Positions 46,564 through 55,147 of a stretch of DNA of 64,000 bases are shown here, in pieces. The stretch is taken from assembly GCF_003171675.1 (NCBI RefSeq), contig NZ_QFZQ01000007.1, positions 310,001-374,000 on the forward strand, written 5' to 3'. Numbering within the stretch: the first letter of the stretch is position 1; every line of letters starts with the position of its first letter. A model generated the notes under the pieces. That model saw nothing but the letters and a program-made list of their open reading frames with translations, was not told the origin of the DNA and searched no databases. This DNA is from Reichenbachiella versicolor (GTDB lineage Bacteria; Bacteroidota; Bacteroidia; Cytophagales; Cyclobacteriaceae). The position numbers and the translations under genes are program-made.

Positions 46564-47541
46564 TTAATGATCTCTGTCAATCAAAGCCTGTGTAAATGCA
46601 ATCAACGGGTCAAGGTTCAGATCTTCATCCTTTAATTCCACCAACTGCTTAAAACCTAGATCGAAATAATACTTCATTTTTTCCTCTGCTATTTCCTTAA
46701 TCCCTAGCTGTGCGTAAATAGCCTTGACTGAATCGACTTTCTTCACGGGATCAAAATCAGTAGCAGCAATCAGATCATCGAGGTCTTCCTTAGTTTTTTC
46801 ATCTGCCAGTTCAAGAGCCTTGAGTAGGAGCATTGTTTTCTTGTTGGAGATAATATCTCCGCCTATTTGTTTACCAACTTTAGCCGTATCTCCATAGACG
46901 TCTAGCAAATCATCCTTTAGCTGAAACCCTATACCGATATTTATCCCAAACTCTCTCAACTTCAAGGCTTGCTCCTTAGTCATTCCCGCTAAAAGAGCTC
47001 CCATTTCTAAACTATAGCCGAGTAATACCGAAGTCTTTAACTTGATCATTTCGATATAATCCTCCTCAGGCACAGTATCTATAGTCTCAAAATTCATATC
47101 CATCTGCTGGCCTTCACAAACTTCTACTACACACCTATTGAAGAGCTTAATTAGATATTTGATATCATCATAGTCGGCTTCTAGCATCAAATCGTATGCT
47201 AAAATCATCAAAGCATCACCTGATAAAATTGCGATGTTGCTATCCCACTTTTTATATACTGTTTCCTTTCCTCGACGCAGTGGCGCTTCGTCCATGATAT
47301 CATCATGAATCAAAGTAAAGTTGTGAAACAATTCGATAGAAAGTGCTGGAGCAATAATAGACTCCCAATCCTGTTTTTTGGTCAAGTAAGCCATGACAGC
47401 CAGTATCGGTCTCATACGCTTACCTCCTTGTCGAAGAGTATATCTGAGTGGTTCGTATAACTCGGTTGGTTTTTTACCGAATTCCATTTTGGCTAATTCG
47501 GCATTAAGCTTTTCTTGAAATAATTTAATTTGATCAGTCAT
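46564..47541 (-). CDS. Polyprenyl diphosphate synthase family protein
   Basis: The 325-residue trans-prenyltransferase has the first Asp-rich motif DDIMDEAPLRR (80-84) and a second one, KDDLLDVYGD. GGKRMRPIL near the N-terminus and the GEVCEGQQMDMNFE-like region are typical. It makes geranylgeranyl or longer diphosphates for quinones or carotenoids. The exact chain length cannot be told from sequence. Confidence 0.93.
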   Translation of the reverse strand: MTDQIKLFQEKLNAELAKMEFGKKPTELYEPLRYTLRQGGKRMRPILAVMAYLTKKQDWESIIAPALSIELFHNFTLIHDDIMDEAPLRRGKETVYKKWDSNIAILSGDALMILAYDLMLEADYDDIKYLIKLFNRCVVEVCEGQQMDMNFETIDTVPEEDYIEMIKLKTSVLLGYSLEMGALLAGMTKEQALKLREFGINIGIGFQLKDDLLDVYGDTAKVGKQIGGDIISNKKTMLLLKALELADEKTKEDLDDLIAATDFDPVKKVDSVKAIYAQLGIKEIAEEKMKYYFDLGFKQLVELKDEDLNLDPLIAFTQALIDRDH

Positions 47542-47639
47542 TCAAATTGTTTGTTTTCGGATTGGTAAACTGTGGGGAGGAATATTAAAAAACGGGAACC
47601 TACCTAGTAGAAATTAAGGAGAGTCAAAACGAGCCCACT

Positions 47640-49820
47640 CTAAAAGTCATACTCGTCATCCTTCATACCTACAAACTCTAGGTCTATAGTCCTTCTATCA
47701 ATATTAGTATCCACTACGGTAACATTGACAGAATCGCCCAAAGTAAACATTCTTTTATTTCGTCTACCAATCATACGATAGTTCTTTTCATCAAATTCAT
47801 AGTAGTCATCTGTCAAGCTCGCAGCACGAACCATCCCTTCACACTTGGTCTCTGTGATTTCTACGAATATCCCCCATTCTGTCACACCTGAGATTACTCC
47901 TTCGAACTCTTTACCTTCTACAGATTGCATGTATTCTACCTGTTTGTATTTGATCGAAGCTCTCTCTGCATCTGCTGCTCGTTTCTCCCTACTTGAAGAA
48001 TGCGAACAAAGCTCTTTGTATTCCTCTGGCTTTGGGGATCTTTTATTGTCTAAATAGTGCAGAAGCAATCTATGCACCATTACATCTGGATATCGACGAA
48101 TCGGTGAAGTAAAGTGTGTATAATGAGGAAATGCCAATCCAAAATGTCCTTTTGGTTCGGTAGTATAGACAGCCTTAGACATAGCCCGAATCGCCAAAGA
48201 TTCTAGAACGTTTTGCTCAGGCTTGCCTTGAATATCATCCATCAAACTATTCAACTCTGAGGAAAGCTCTCCATGGACATTCACTTTATGCCCGAACTTC
48301 ACTGCAAATTTTGAAAATGAATCTAGCTTCTCTGGATCTGGGTCATCATGGGTACGATAGACAAATGTATCCTCCCCCTTATTCCTATTAAATACTTCTG
48401 TTGCTACAAAACGATTAGCTAGAAGCATAAATTCCTCCACTAGTTTATGAGCATCTTTTCTTTCCTTTGGGATAATCCCTAATGGCTTTCCATCTTCATC
48501 CAGTTTGAATTTGACCTCCACTGTTTCAAAATTGATCGCTCCCTTTTTGAACCTATTGGCTTTAAACTTCTTCGCTAACTGGTTGAGTGTATTGATCTCT
48601 TCCTGAAAATCTCCCTCTCCTGATTCAATTCGCTCTTGAGCTTCTTCATAGGTAAACCTTCGGTCTGAGTGAATCACCGTTCTACCAAACCAATGTCCTT
48701 TGACCTTAGCATTATTATCTATCTCAAATACTGCTGAGAAAGTCAGTTTATCTTCATTTGGACGAAGGGAGCAAACTCCATTGGACAACTTCTCTGGCAA
48801 CATAGGAATCGTACGGTCTACCAAATAAACAGAAGTTGCTCGCTCTATCGCTTCATCATCCAATGTACTGTCTGGAGTCACATAATGAGATACATCTGCG
48901 ATATGTACGCCTATTTCGTACAAATCTTTTTTAATCTCTCTAAACGAAATAGCATCATCAAAATCCTTTGCATCAAGAGGGTCAATAGTGAAGGTCGTAA
49001 TCTCACGCATATCTCGACGCTTCTCTATTTCAGACTTAGGTACTTCGATATCAATTTCTTCTGCAGCAGCTTCGACATTATGCGGAAACTCAAATGGCAA
49101 GTCGAACTCTGCCATGATAGAATGGATTTCGGCTTCATTTTCTCCTGCTTGACCTAAAACCTTTACCACATGACCTATCGGACTCTTATCCCGTCCACCG
49201 TGCCACTTATCTATTTTGACGAGTACCTTGTCATTGGGCTTGGCGTCCGCTATTTTTTCTGGATATACGAATACATCTACATGTATCTTTCTATTATCTG
49301 GAGTAACGAACGAAAACTTTGGTAGAATATCAATCTTCCCTACAAACTCAGTCTTATTACGCTCTATTATATTGATGACCTTCCCTTCTGGTTTGGCGCC
49401 ATGTTTACGACCTCGCTTCTTGATGACCTCAACAGTATCACCATCTATAGCAGACATCAAGTCATCAGTCTTTACCCAGATATCTTCATCCTCTCCATCT
49501 ATGATCACATAGGCAAATCGAGAATTGACATGATCAACAGTTCCAATGAGCTTATTAGTGCTTTTTTCCTCTTTCGTTCGGAAAGAACCATTGCGATTCT
49601 GAATCAATACACCAGCATGTTCAAGATCTAAAACATAACTAAGCACCTCACGTTTGCTGTTCTTATCTCTGGTTCCGGTTTTTGTAAAAATTTGCTTGAC
49701 GGTAAAAGAATCGCCAGCATGTTCGTCGAATAATTCACTGACTGCTCTCTGCAATGCTTTGATATCCGTTGGCCTACCAAAGCCTCCTTGTTTTCTTTTA
49801 CCTTTTTTCTTTTTCGCCAT
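47640..49820 (-). CDS. rnr: Ribonuclease R
   Basis: I place the start at 49820 (MAKKKKGKRKQGGFGRP, 726 aa); the frame upstream of it is unlike the family. The N-terminal winged-helix and cold-shock domains are followed by the RNB domain (TIDPLDAKDFDDAISF with the catalytic Asp cluster) and a C-terminal S1 domain (GVISGVTEWGIFVEI). It is a 3'-5' exoribonuclease that degrades structured RNA. Confidence 0.96.
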   Translation of the reverse strand: MAKKKKGKRKQGGFGRPTDIKALQRAVSELFDEHAGDSFTVKQIFTKTGTRDKNSKREVLSYVLDLEHAGVLIQNRNGSFRTKEEKSTNKLIGTVDHVNSRFAYVIIDGEDEDIWVKTDDLMSAIDGDTVEVIKKRGRKHGAKPEGKVINIIERNKTEFVGKIDILPKFSFVTPDNRKIHVDVFVYPEKIADAKPNDKVLVKIDKWHGGRDKSPIGHVVKVLGQAGENEAEIHSIMAEFDLPFEFPHNVEAAAEEIDIEVPKSEIEKRRDMREITTFTIDPLDAKDFDDAISFREIKKDLYEIGVHIADVSHYVTPDSTLDDEAIERATSVYLVDRTIPMLPEKLSNGVCSLRPNEDKLTFSAVFEIDNNAKVKGHWFGRTVIHSDRRFTYEEAQERIESGEGDFQEEINTLNQLAKKFKANRFKKGAINFETVEVKFKLDEDGKPLGIIPKERKDAHKLVEEFMLLANRFVATEVFNRNKGEDTFVYRTHDDPDPEKLDSFSKFAVKFGHKVNVHGELSSELNSLMDDIQGKPEQNVLESLAIRAMSKAVYTTEPKGHFGLAFPHYTHFTSPIRRYPDVMVHRLLLHYLDNKRSPKPEEYKELCSHSSSREKRAADAERASIKYKQVEYMQSVEGKEFEGVISGVTEWGIFVEITETKCEGMVRAASLTDDYYEFDEKNYRMIGRRNKRMFTLGDSVNVTVVDTNIDRRTIDLEFVGMKDDEYDF

Positions 49821-49933
49821 ATAATCAGGGAAGTGGAATTTTGGGGGTAAAGATAGGACGAAGTAATTGGTATAAGATATTGAATTGTCTTTTAGAGAGA
49901 TAGAAAGTAACCAAATACACAAATTCAGATACT

Positions 49934-49982
49934 TTTAATCTTAGAGCGACTATCCATTGTGCGGGCAATACTTAATCCCATA
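49934..49982 (+). repeat. Dispersed repeat copy 3 (partial)
   Basis: TTTAATCTTAGAGCGA followed by CATTGTG and TTAATCCC matches the 5' part of the dispersed repeat seen at 33131 and 45334. The TTAAATAAAATTCCGAAG part is not present, so this is a truncated or strongly diverged copy. Confidence 0.35.
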
Positions 49983-50101
49983 AGGTCTGGTTAAGAAAAA
50001 TGTGAACCTAATTCTATGTCCTCCAAAAACAAAAATTTGTACACCTATCATCATATAAATTCCATATTGATAGATGAATAATGAGCTTTAGAAGATAATA
50101 A

Positions 50102-50821
50102 TTAAGAATAAAACACATCATTTATATTCAAATTGGCATACCCTTTCAATCTCAAATAAACCTGTGCCGTGGCTAATACATCTTGACTACAGTACTTAGC
50201 AATCCTATTTAAATCTTCATCTTCGTAATAAACTCGATTAACATCCGAGCCATCGATATCATCTTTAGGAGATTCTATACCAAAAACTTGAGTTAACAAT
50301 TCTAATGAGGTGTAGTTTTTCCAATCTCCAAACTTCCAAAGTTGCATCGTGTCAATATGTTGAACTTCCCAAGGCTTCTTACCCGATAGTTCAAGGTATG
50401 GAGGTAGTGGCAAACCATTGATTAATAACCTTCGTGAGATATATGGAAAATCAAACTCCTTACCATTGTGGGCGCATAACTGAATTTTAGTTTCATCGAG
50501 CTTACTACCAAGTGTTTCTATCAACTCCTTTAATAAGGCTTTTTCATCATGATTGACAATCGCCTTGATTTTCATAGATAGTTTTTCTTCCTGATCATAG
50601 TATAGAAAACCCACAGATATACAGATGATTTTCCCAAACTCAGCATAGATACCAGCTCTTTGAAAGTACAATTCCTGCGGAGATAATTCTTCATCTCGAG
50701 AGAGCATTTGAGACTTTTTCACCCATTGCTCTTGTATATTATCGGGTAGTTCTTCGAACATTGATTCTTGAGAAGCAGTCTCAATATCAATGAAAATCAA
50801 ATGGCTAAATGGGGTTTTCAT
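50102..50821 (-). CDS. DEDDy 3'-5' exonuclease (PolB-like)
   Basis: The 239-residue ribonuclease-H-fold protein has Exo I FIDIETA (Asp12, Glu14), Exo II AHNGKEFDFPYISRR and Exo III YCSQDVLATAQ. This is the stand-alone PolB exonuclease-like family found in Bacteroidota. The substrate is unknown. It starts 4 bp after the metallo-hydrolase stop codon. Confidence 0.9.
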   Translation of the reverse strand: MKTPFSHLIFIDIETASQESMFEELPDNIQEQWVKKSQMLSRDEELSPQELYFQRAGIYAEFGKIICISVGFLYYDQEEKLSMKIKAIVNHDEKALLKELIETLGSKLDETKIQLCAHNGKEFDFPYISRRLLINGLPLPPYLELSGKKPWEVQHIDTMQLWKFGDWKNYTSLELLTQVFGIESPKDDIDGSDVNRVYYEDEDLNRIAKYCSQDVLATAQVYLRLKGYANLNINDVFYS

Positions 50822-50825
50822 ATGG

Positions 50826-51719
50826 CTAATTAGTATTCATTTTCTTAGTCCAATATCTGACTAAACCTGCTACACTCATCCAAGATGGGTTTGCTGCTTG
50901 ATATTGATCTATTTCATTTTGGGATAACCCTTTGGCTTTTAATTGATCATTAGTGTAATTAATAAACAATGGGACTATTGCTTCATTAGTCATACCACCT
51001 TCCCATTTTACTTTGACGAAATCTGACCAGTCAGAAAGTATCTCTTCCAATTCGTCAAAGTGACCATCAACATTGGAGATACTTCCATAATGAGTTAAGT
51101 AAAGAAGAGATGGTTTTGCTTTTCGTAAAATATTAATCGATGCAAGCCAATATTCAATATTAATATCGGGAGGTGGACATGGTGGTTGAACTGGACCATT
51201 TGCTATTTTCACTCCCGCTACATCCCCAGAGAAGATAACGCCATCGATTTGCCATGCTATATGATGTTTAGCATGACCTGGAGTATGTAGACTCTTTATT
51301 TCAACATCGCCTACTTTGATGGTTTCTTTATCTCCGACTTGAATTAATTGACTTTCAGGTATGGGCTCCATCTGCCCCCAGAGTCTATCCATATCATCCT
51401 TATAAATCATTTTGGCAGAAGCCATCAACCTAGAAGGATCAGCCATATGTTTTACTCCTAATGGATGCAAATAAATATTAGCTCCTTCCTTAGCAAAAGC
51501 CCAAGCAGCACCAGCATGATCTAAATGAATATGAGTTATAAATACATGTTTGAAATCTGAAATTTTATATCCTAAAGCATTTATTTGTTCCACTAAATAC
51601 GGATAGGTTGAATATGGTCCCGTCTCTATTAGAATTGGCCCTTCTGAGTTTTCGATAATGTATGAAGCAATCGCGTGTTCTAATCCAAGAAAATGTAGAT
51701 CAACAGTGGTGATAGTCAT
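50826..51719 (-). CDS. MBL-fold metallo-hydrolase
   Basis: The 297-residue protein has the metal motif HIHLDH (63-68), HTPGHAKHH and GVIFSGDVAG, consistent with a two-zinc glyoxalase II or RNase Z-like hydrolase fold. A C-terminal helical part (LKAKGLSQNEIDQYQAANPSWMSVAGLVRYW) follows. The substrate is unknown. It is probably in an operon with the exonuclease gene. Confidence 0.9.
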   Translation of the reverse strand: MTITTVDLHFLGLEHAIASYIIENSEGPILIETGPYSTYPYLVEQINALGYKISDFKHVFITHIHLDHAGAAWAFAKEGANIYLHPLGVKHMADPSRLMASAKMIYKDDMDRLWGQMEPIPESQLIQVGDKETIKVGDVEIKSLHTPGHAKHHIAWQIDGVIFSGDVAGVKIANGPVQPPCPPPDINIEYWLASINILRKAKPSLLYLTHYGSISNVDGHFDELEEILSDWSDFVKVKWEGGMTNEAIVPLFINYTNDQLKAKGLSQNEIDQYQAANPSWMSVAGLVRYWTKKMNTN

Positions 51720-52062
51720 CTATATAGCTGTGTTGTTTTAAGTATAAGTCTTGAGTTACTACAGGGTGTACATAAGCAATTTACTTATTACCTAAGCAAT
51801 CCACATATCGAACTACTTAGAAATAGTGATAGTAACCGATACGTAAAACATACCCTGATTACTATCATGAAACAAATTATTAAAATAATACAATTAACTC
51901 ATAATTAGGCAACGACCAATTCCTCTGTCTACCTAAATTAATTTATACGGCATTCCTCTATTTCTAGCTGATACATGATCATCTAATTTTGAAACAAGAA
52001 AACAAGGCTACAGACTATTTAAAACAGTCTCGGCGAATTATCAAATTAAAATTAATAATGCC
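51720..52062. other. Intergenic region with a 9-bp inverted repeat
   Basis: No gene is seen in these 343 bp between divergent genes. TGATAGTAA at 51827-51835 is inverted at 51859-51867, forming a weak stem with a long loop. Promoters for both neighbours should lie here, but none matches the consensus clearly. Confidence 0.4.
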
Positions 52063-52311
52063 ATGAGAGTTGATTCGTTTATCAAGATGCCATTGAATGA
52101 TCAGATCAATCATCTGTACAGATATGGCTCTTTTGTCACTGACATCAGATACTACGCCCACAAGGTGAATTTGTATTTGATCAAAGATGAATACTATGAA
52201 GTATTCGTCAGTCAAAAATCTCTGGTGATTGAAAATATTACTCCCTTAGATTTTCAATCAAATAGATTAGACCTCTATCTAGATCAGATAGAACTATCCA
52301 TAGCCAGTTAA
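52063..52311 (+). CDS. Small hypothetical protein
   Basis: The 82-residue protein has mixed alpha/beta character, with MPLNDQINHLYRYGSFVTDIRYYAHKVNLYLI and a C-terminal LDLYLDQIELSIAS. No known domain is recognised. Its stop codon overlaps that of the convergent TerB-like gene. The protein-like composition and separate start make it likely to be real. Confidence 0.6.
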   Translation: MRVDSFIKMPLNDQINHLYRYGSFVTDIRYYAHKVNLYLIKDEYYEVFVSQKSLVIENITPLDFQSNRLDLYLDQIELSIAS

Positions 52312-52751
52312 AATTTGATTTCGAGCCTAGTAGCCAACTCGTGAATAGCTTGTTCCTCTTCGTCTGATATCCCATCAGCGATATTGGCGAAGAGATACAT
52401 AGTTTCTATAATAAACTCTTGATCCAGTGGATTCTCTTGAACATAATGATGCAAAGCATGTAAAAACTTCTTCTTCCACTTGTCAACATTATCTATAAGA
52501 TATCTCATCTCAGTACGAATCGACATGGCAATTGCATCTCTATTGCTTGCTGATGAAGAAACGAATTCAGCTGCAAGTCCGCGAGTAGCCATCACAATAC
52601 TATCCCACTCTTCCTTATCAAGAACCCCATCACTCAAACAAACCAATAAAGCTGGATATAACTTTGCTATATAAATGAATTGATCCTCGGGAAGCTTGAC
52701 ACGACGAGCCTTTATATATTCAATATAAAGTAGATGTAAATGATCACTCAT
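52308..52751 (-). CDS. TerB-like acidic helical protein
   Basis: The 147-residue protein resembles the TerB/TerB-N fold with two conserved acidic motifs, LSDGVLDKEEWDSI and IADGISDEEEQAIHELA. Many TerB-like proteins are isolated stress-related proteins of unknown role. The gene lies 34 bp upstream of the MltF-like gene. Confidence 0.75.
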   Translation of the reverse strand: MSDHLHLLYIEYIKARRVKLPEDQFIYIAKLYPALLVCLSDGVLDKEEWDSIVMATRGLAAEFVSSSASNRDAIAMSIRTEMRYLIDNVDKWKKKFLHALHHYVQENPLDQEFIIETMYLFANIADGISDEEEQAIHELATRLEIKF

Positions 52752-52785
52752 GACTGTAAAATAATCAGTTTATAATAAAACACAC

Positions 52786-54252
52786 TTATTCAGTAGAATC
52801 AGTAATCCCCATCTGAATGTATCGTCCATATCTGTAAAGGATATCCTTCACATACTGCACTGGCTCATTTCCCCTACAATACCCGAATTGAACAACAGGA
52901 TCTTCATAATATTTACTCTGAGATTTTAAAAGCAAGTACTTCTCCACATTATCATCCCACACATTCGGATCTGCTCCATACTTTTTAGCCAATTTTACGG
53001 CATCGCGTACATGACCATCTCCTACATTATAAGATGCCAAAACAAATTTTTCTCTCTCGACAGAATCTTCTAGGTATTTCCATTTTTTTTGAAGCCACTG
53101 AATATGCATTGTACCTGCTTTGATACTATGATAAGGGTCTTCTAGATTTTTTATTCCATAACTCTTAGCTGTCTTCGGCATAACTTGCATAAGACCTTTC
53201 GCCCCTACCCAAGATTTGGCCTTCGGATCAAAACGTGATTCTCGAGAAATTTGTGCGGCTAACAACCTCCAATCCCAACCAACACTATCTGCCCCTATTT
53301 TGATTAACGAATCATAGGGAGAGATCTTATCCCCAGTATTAGAGAAAAAATCACTCTTCAGCACCTCTCTTGCCCTAGAAGTAGAAGCTTTAAAATATTT
53401 ATTGTAGAGAGAATTGTATTCTGACCCTCGTTTTATTTGCTTGAGCCAGGTGTTTATTGATAGCTTCAATGAGTCTGCGTTATCACGAACTCCCCATGCT
53501 ATTTGCTGAGGGAAACTTACTGGAGTTTTAACATCAAGTATAGGATGTTTTTTAGCTATCAATTTTGCCAAATTCTCATCTGCAACTGTATATTCAATTG
53601 TTCCATCAGCTACTAATTCGATAATAGATTCCGTCTCCAAGTCTTCAAAATCCTCAACTACTAAAATTTCGCCTCCTATTTCATCACTCAGATTTCTTAA
53701 TCGCGAGCCAAAAGCCGAATGTTTTCGAACATAAACCTCTTTACCTATAAGGTCAATAACACTTCGAATAAGTACTTCATCAATTTCATGAAGTTTCATA
53801 TCTCTCCATTTCTCTGGTTTTCGCTGAATCAATACTTGACGAATGTGGTAATGAGAATTTGTAAATCCGATCTTTTCTTTTCTTTCTTTGGTGACGGTCA
53901 AATTGTGAGCTAAAATATCTCCATCACCTTTATTGATCAATTCAAAGCCCTCTTCGATACTTCGCGCAATTTTAAACTCTAAATCAAGCCCCGTATATTC
54001 AGCATACTTTGAAATAAGCTCATACTCAAATCCTAAAGGCTCTCCTCTATATAGAAACATACCCGTGGAGCTGTTGTCCACGATGGCCGTAAGCTTACCT
54101 TCTCTTTTGATCGCTCCTAAATCCCGATCTATTGGCTTGAAAGATTTTTTGACACTTTTAGATTCAACATCTACAGTCTTTGAAGATTCTGGTCCCCTAC
54201 AAGAAAAAAGAAAAACGGCTAGGAAAAAAAATAAATTGATTATCAGACGCAT
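52786..54252 (-). CDS. MltF-type membrane-bound lytic transglycosylase
   Basis: The 488-residue precursor has a lipobox LFS-C. A periplasmic binding-protein-like domain (about 50-275, with LEFKIARSIEEGFELINKGDGDIL) is followed by an SLT transglycosylase domain (about 315-455) with catalytic Glu in ISRESRFDPKAKSWVGAKGLMQV and NVGDGHV. It cuts peptidoglycan between MurNAc and GlcNAc, making anhydro ends. Confidence 0.92.
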   Translation of the reverse strand: MRLIINLFFFLAVFLFSCRGPESSKTVDVESKSVKKSFKPIDRDLGAIKREGKLTAIVDNSSTGMFLYRGEPLGFEYELISKYAEYTGLDLEFKIARSIEEGFELINKGDGDILAHNLTVTKERKEKIGFTNSHYHIRQVLIQRKPEKWRDMKLHEIDEVLIRSVIDLIGKEVYVRKHSAFGSRLRNLSDEIGGEILVVEDFEDLETESIIELVADGTIEYTVADENLAKLIAKKHPILDVKTPVSFPQQIAWGVRDNADSLKLSINTWLKQIKRGSEYNSLYNKYFKASTSRAREVLKSDFFSNTGDKISPYDSLIKIGADSVGWDWRLLAAQISRESRFDPKAKSWVGAKGLMQVMPKTAKSYGIKNLEDPYHSIKAGTMHIQWLQKKWKYLEDSVEREKFVLASYNVGDGHVRDAVKLAKKYGADPNVWDDNVEKYLLLKSQSKYYEDPVVQFGYCRGNEPVQYVKDILYRYGRYIQMGITDSTE

Positions 54253-54367
54253 AGGCGAAAATTAAACAGATTCCATGAGACTACGACAAAAAAAGACACT
54301 CCAACATTATAAGTACTTTATTTTGAATCACTGTTCAATCAAAAATTACCTTGAAAGCAGTACAAAC

Positions 54368-55141
54368 CTATAGGTTAATGCTATTTCTCAACAAGAACTC
54401 TTTAATATAGGTAATAGAGTCAACTTGTGCTTCGAGAAAACCATTGTGTCCTGTATCCTTTAAAATAAGACTATCAGACTCTGGAATGAAAGTCATCATC
54501 TCTTTAGAGGATTCAATTTTAACAGCCATATCTCTATCTCCAGCAATAATAAACTTCGGTTTATCTATGCTAAGCTGTTTAGTTCTATCAGGACGAACTT
54601 TCATCGCCTGAGAATAACCTACAATACTTTCCGTAGAAGTGAGGTAAGCGTTTTTCTTCAACGTTTCAATTTCTTCTACAAAAGTTCTTCTATTCTCTGG
54701 AGTAAATAGATTAGGTACAAATGAATCAATAAACTCCTTGTGACCATGCTCTGCTATGAAGCCACCCACTTTATCCCTGACTTTTCTCTTCTCATCATCA
54801 TCAGGAAAAGTAGTAGATGAAAACAATCCAAAACCCGTCACAGCATCAGGATATAATTCACTCAATGCAAGGCTAATATAGCCCCCTAAAGAATGTCCAA
54901 TCACAAAAAACTTCCCAACTGCCAGAGAGTTCATCTCTTCGATCACTAGATCTGCTATATCCTCGATTGTAAACTGTGAAGTAACTAATGATGTTTTACC
55001 ATGACCTGGCAGATCAATAGAAATTACTTTATAATTCTCCTTTAGAGCCTCAACATATGGTTTCCAAATATTAAGAGTCTCACAAAAACCATGGATGAAG
55101 AGTATAACTTTTGAAGAAGAGCCTTGTATAGAAAGGTTCAT
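54368..55141 (-). CDS. Alpha/beta hydrolase
   Basis: The 257-residue protein has the oxyanion region FIHGFCETLNIW, nucleophile elbow GHSLGG with Ser84, acid GDRDMAVK and C-terminal His in DTGHNGFLE. The substrate is unknown. It starts 6 bp after the dxs stop codon, so it shares the dxs transcript. Confidence 0.88.
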   Translation of the reverse strand: MNLSIQGSSSKVILFIHGFCETLNIWKPYVEALKENYKVISIDLPGHGKTSLVTSQFTIEDIADLVIEEMNSLAVGKFFVIGHSLGGYISLALSELYPDAVTGFGLFSSTTFPDDDEKRKVRDKVGGFIAEHGHKEFIDSFVPNLFTPENRRTFVEEIETLKKNAYLTSTESIVGYSQAMKVRPDRTKQLSIDKPKFIIAGDRDMAVKIESSKEMMTFIPESDSLILKDTGHNGFLEAQVDSITYIKEFLLRNSINL

Positions 55142-55147
55142 ATTAGA

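Noticed and set aside
49821-49922. 34-residue N-terminal extension of RNase R
   Set aside because: The extension does not resemble the family; the Lys-rich MAKKKKGK start is typical.
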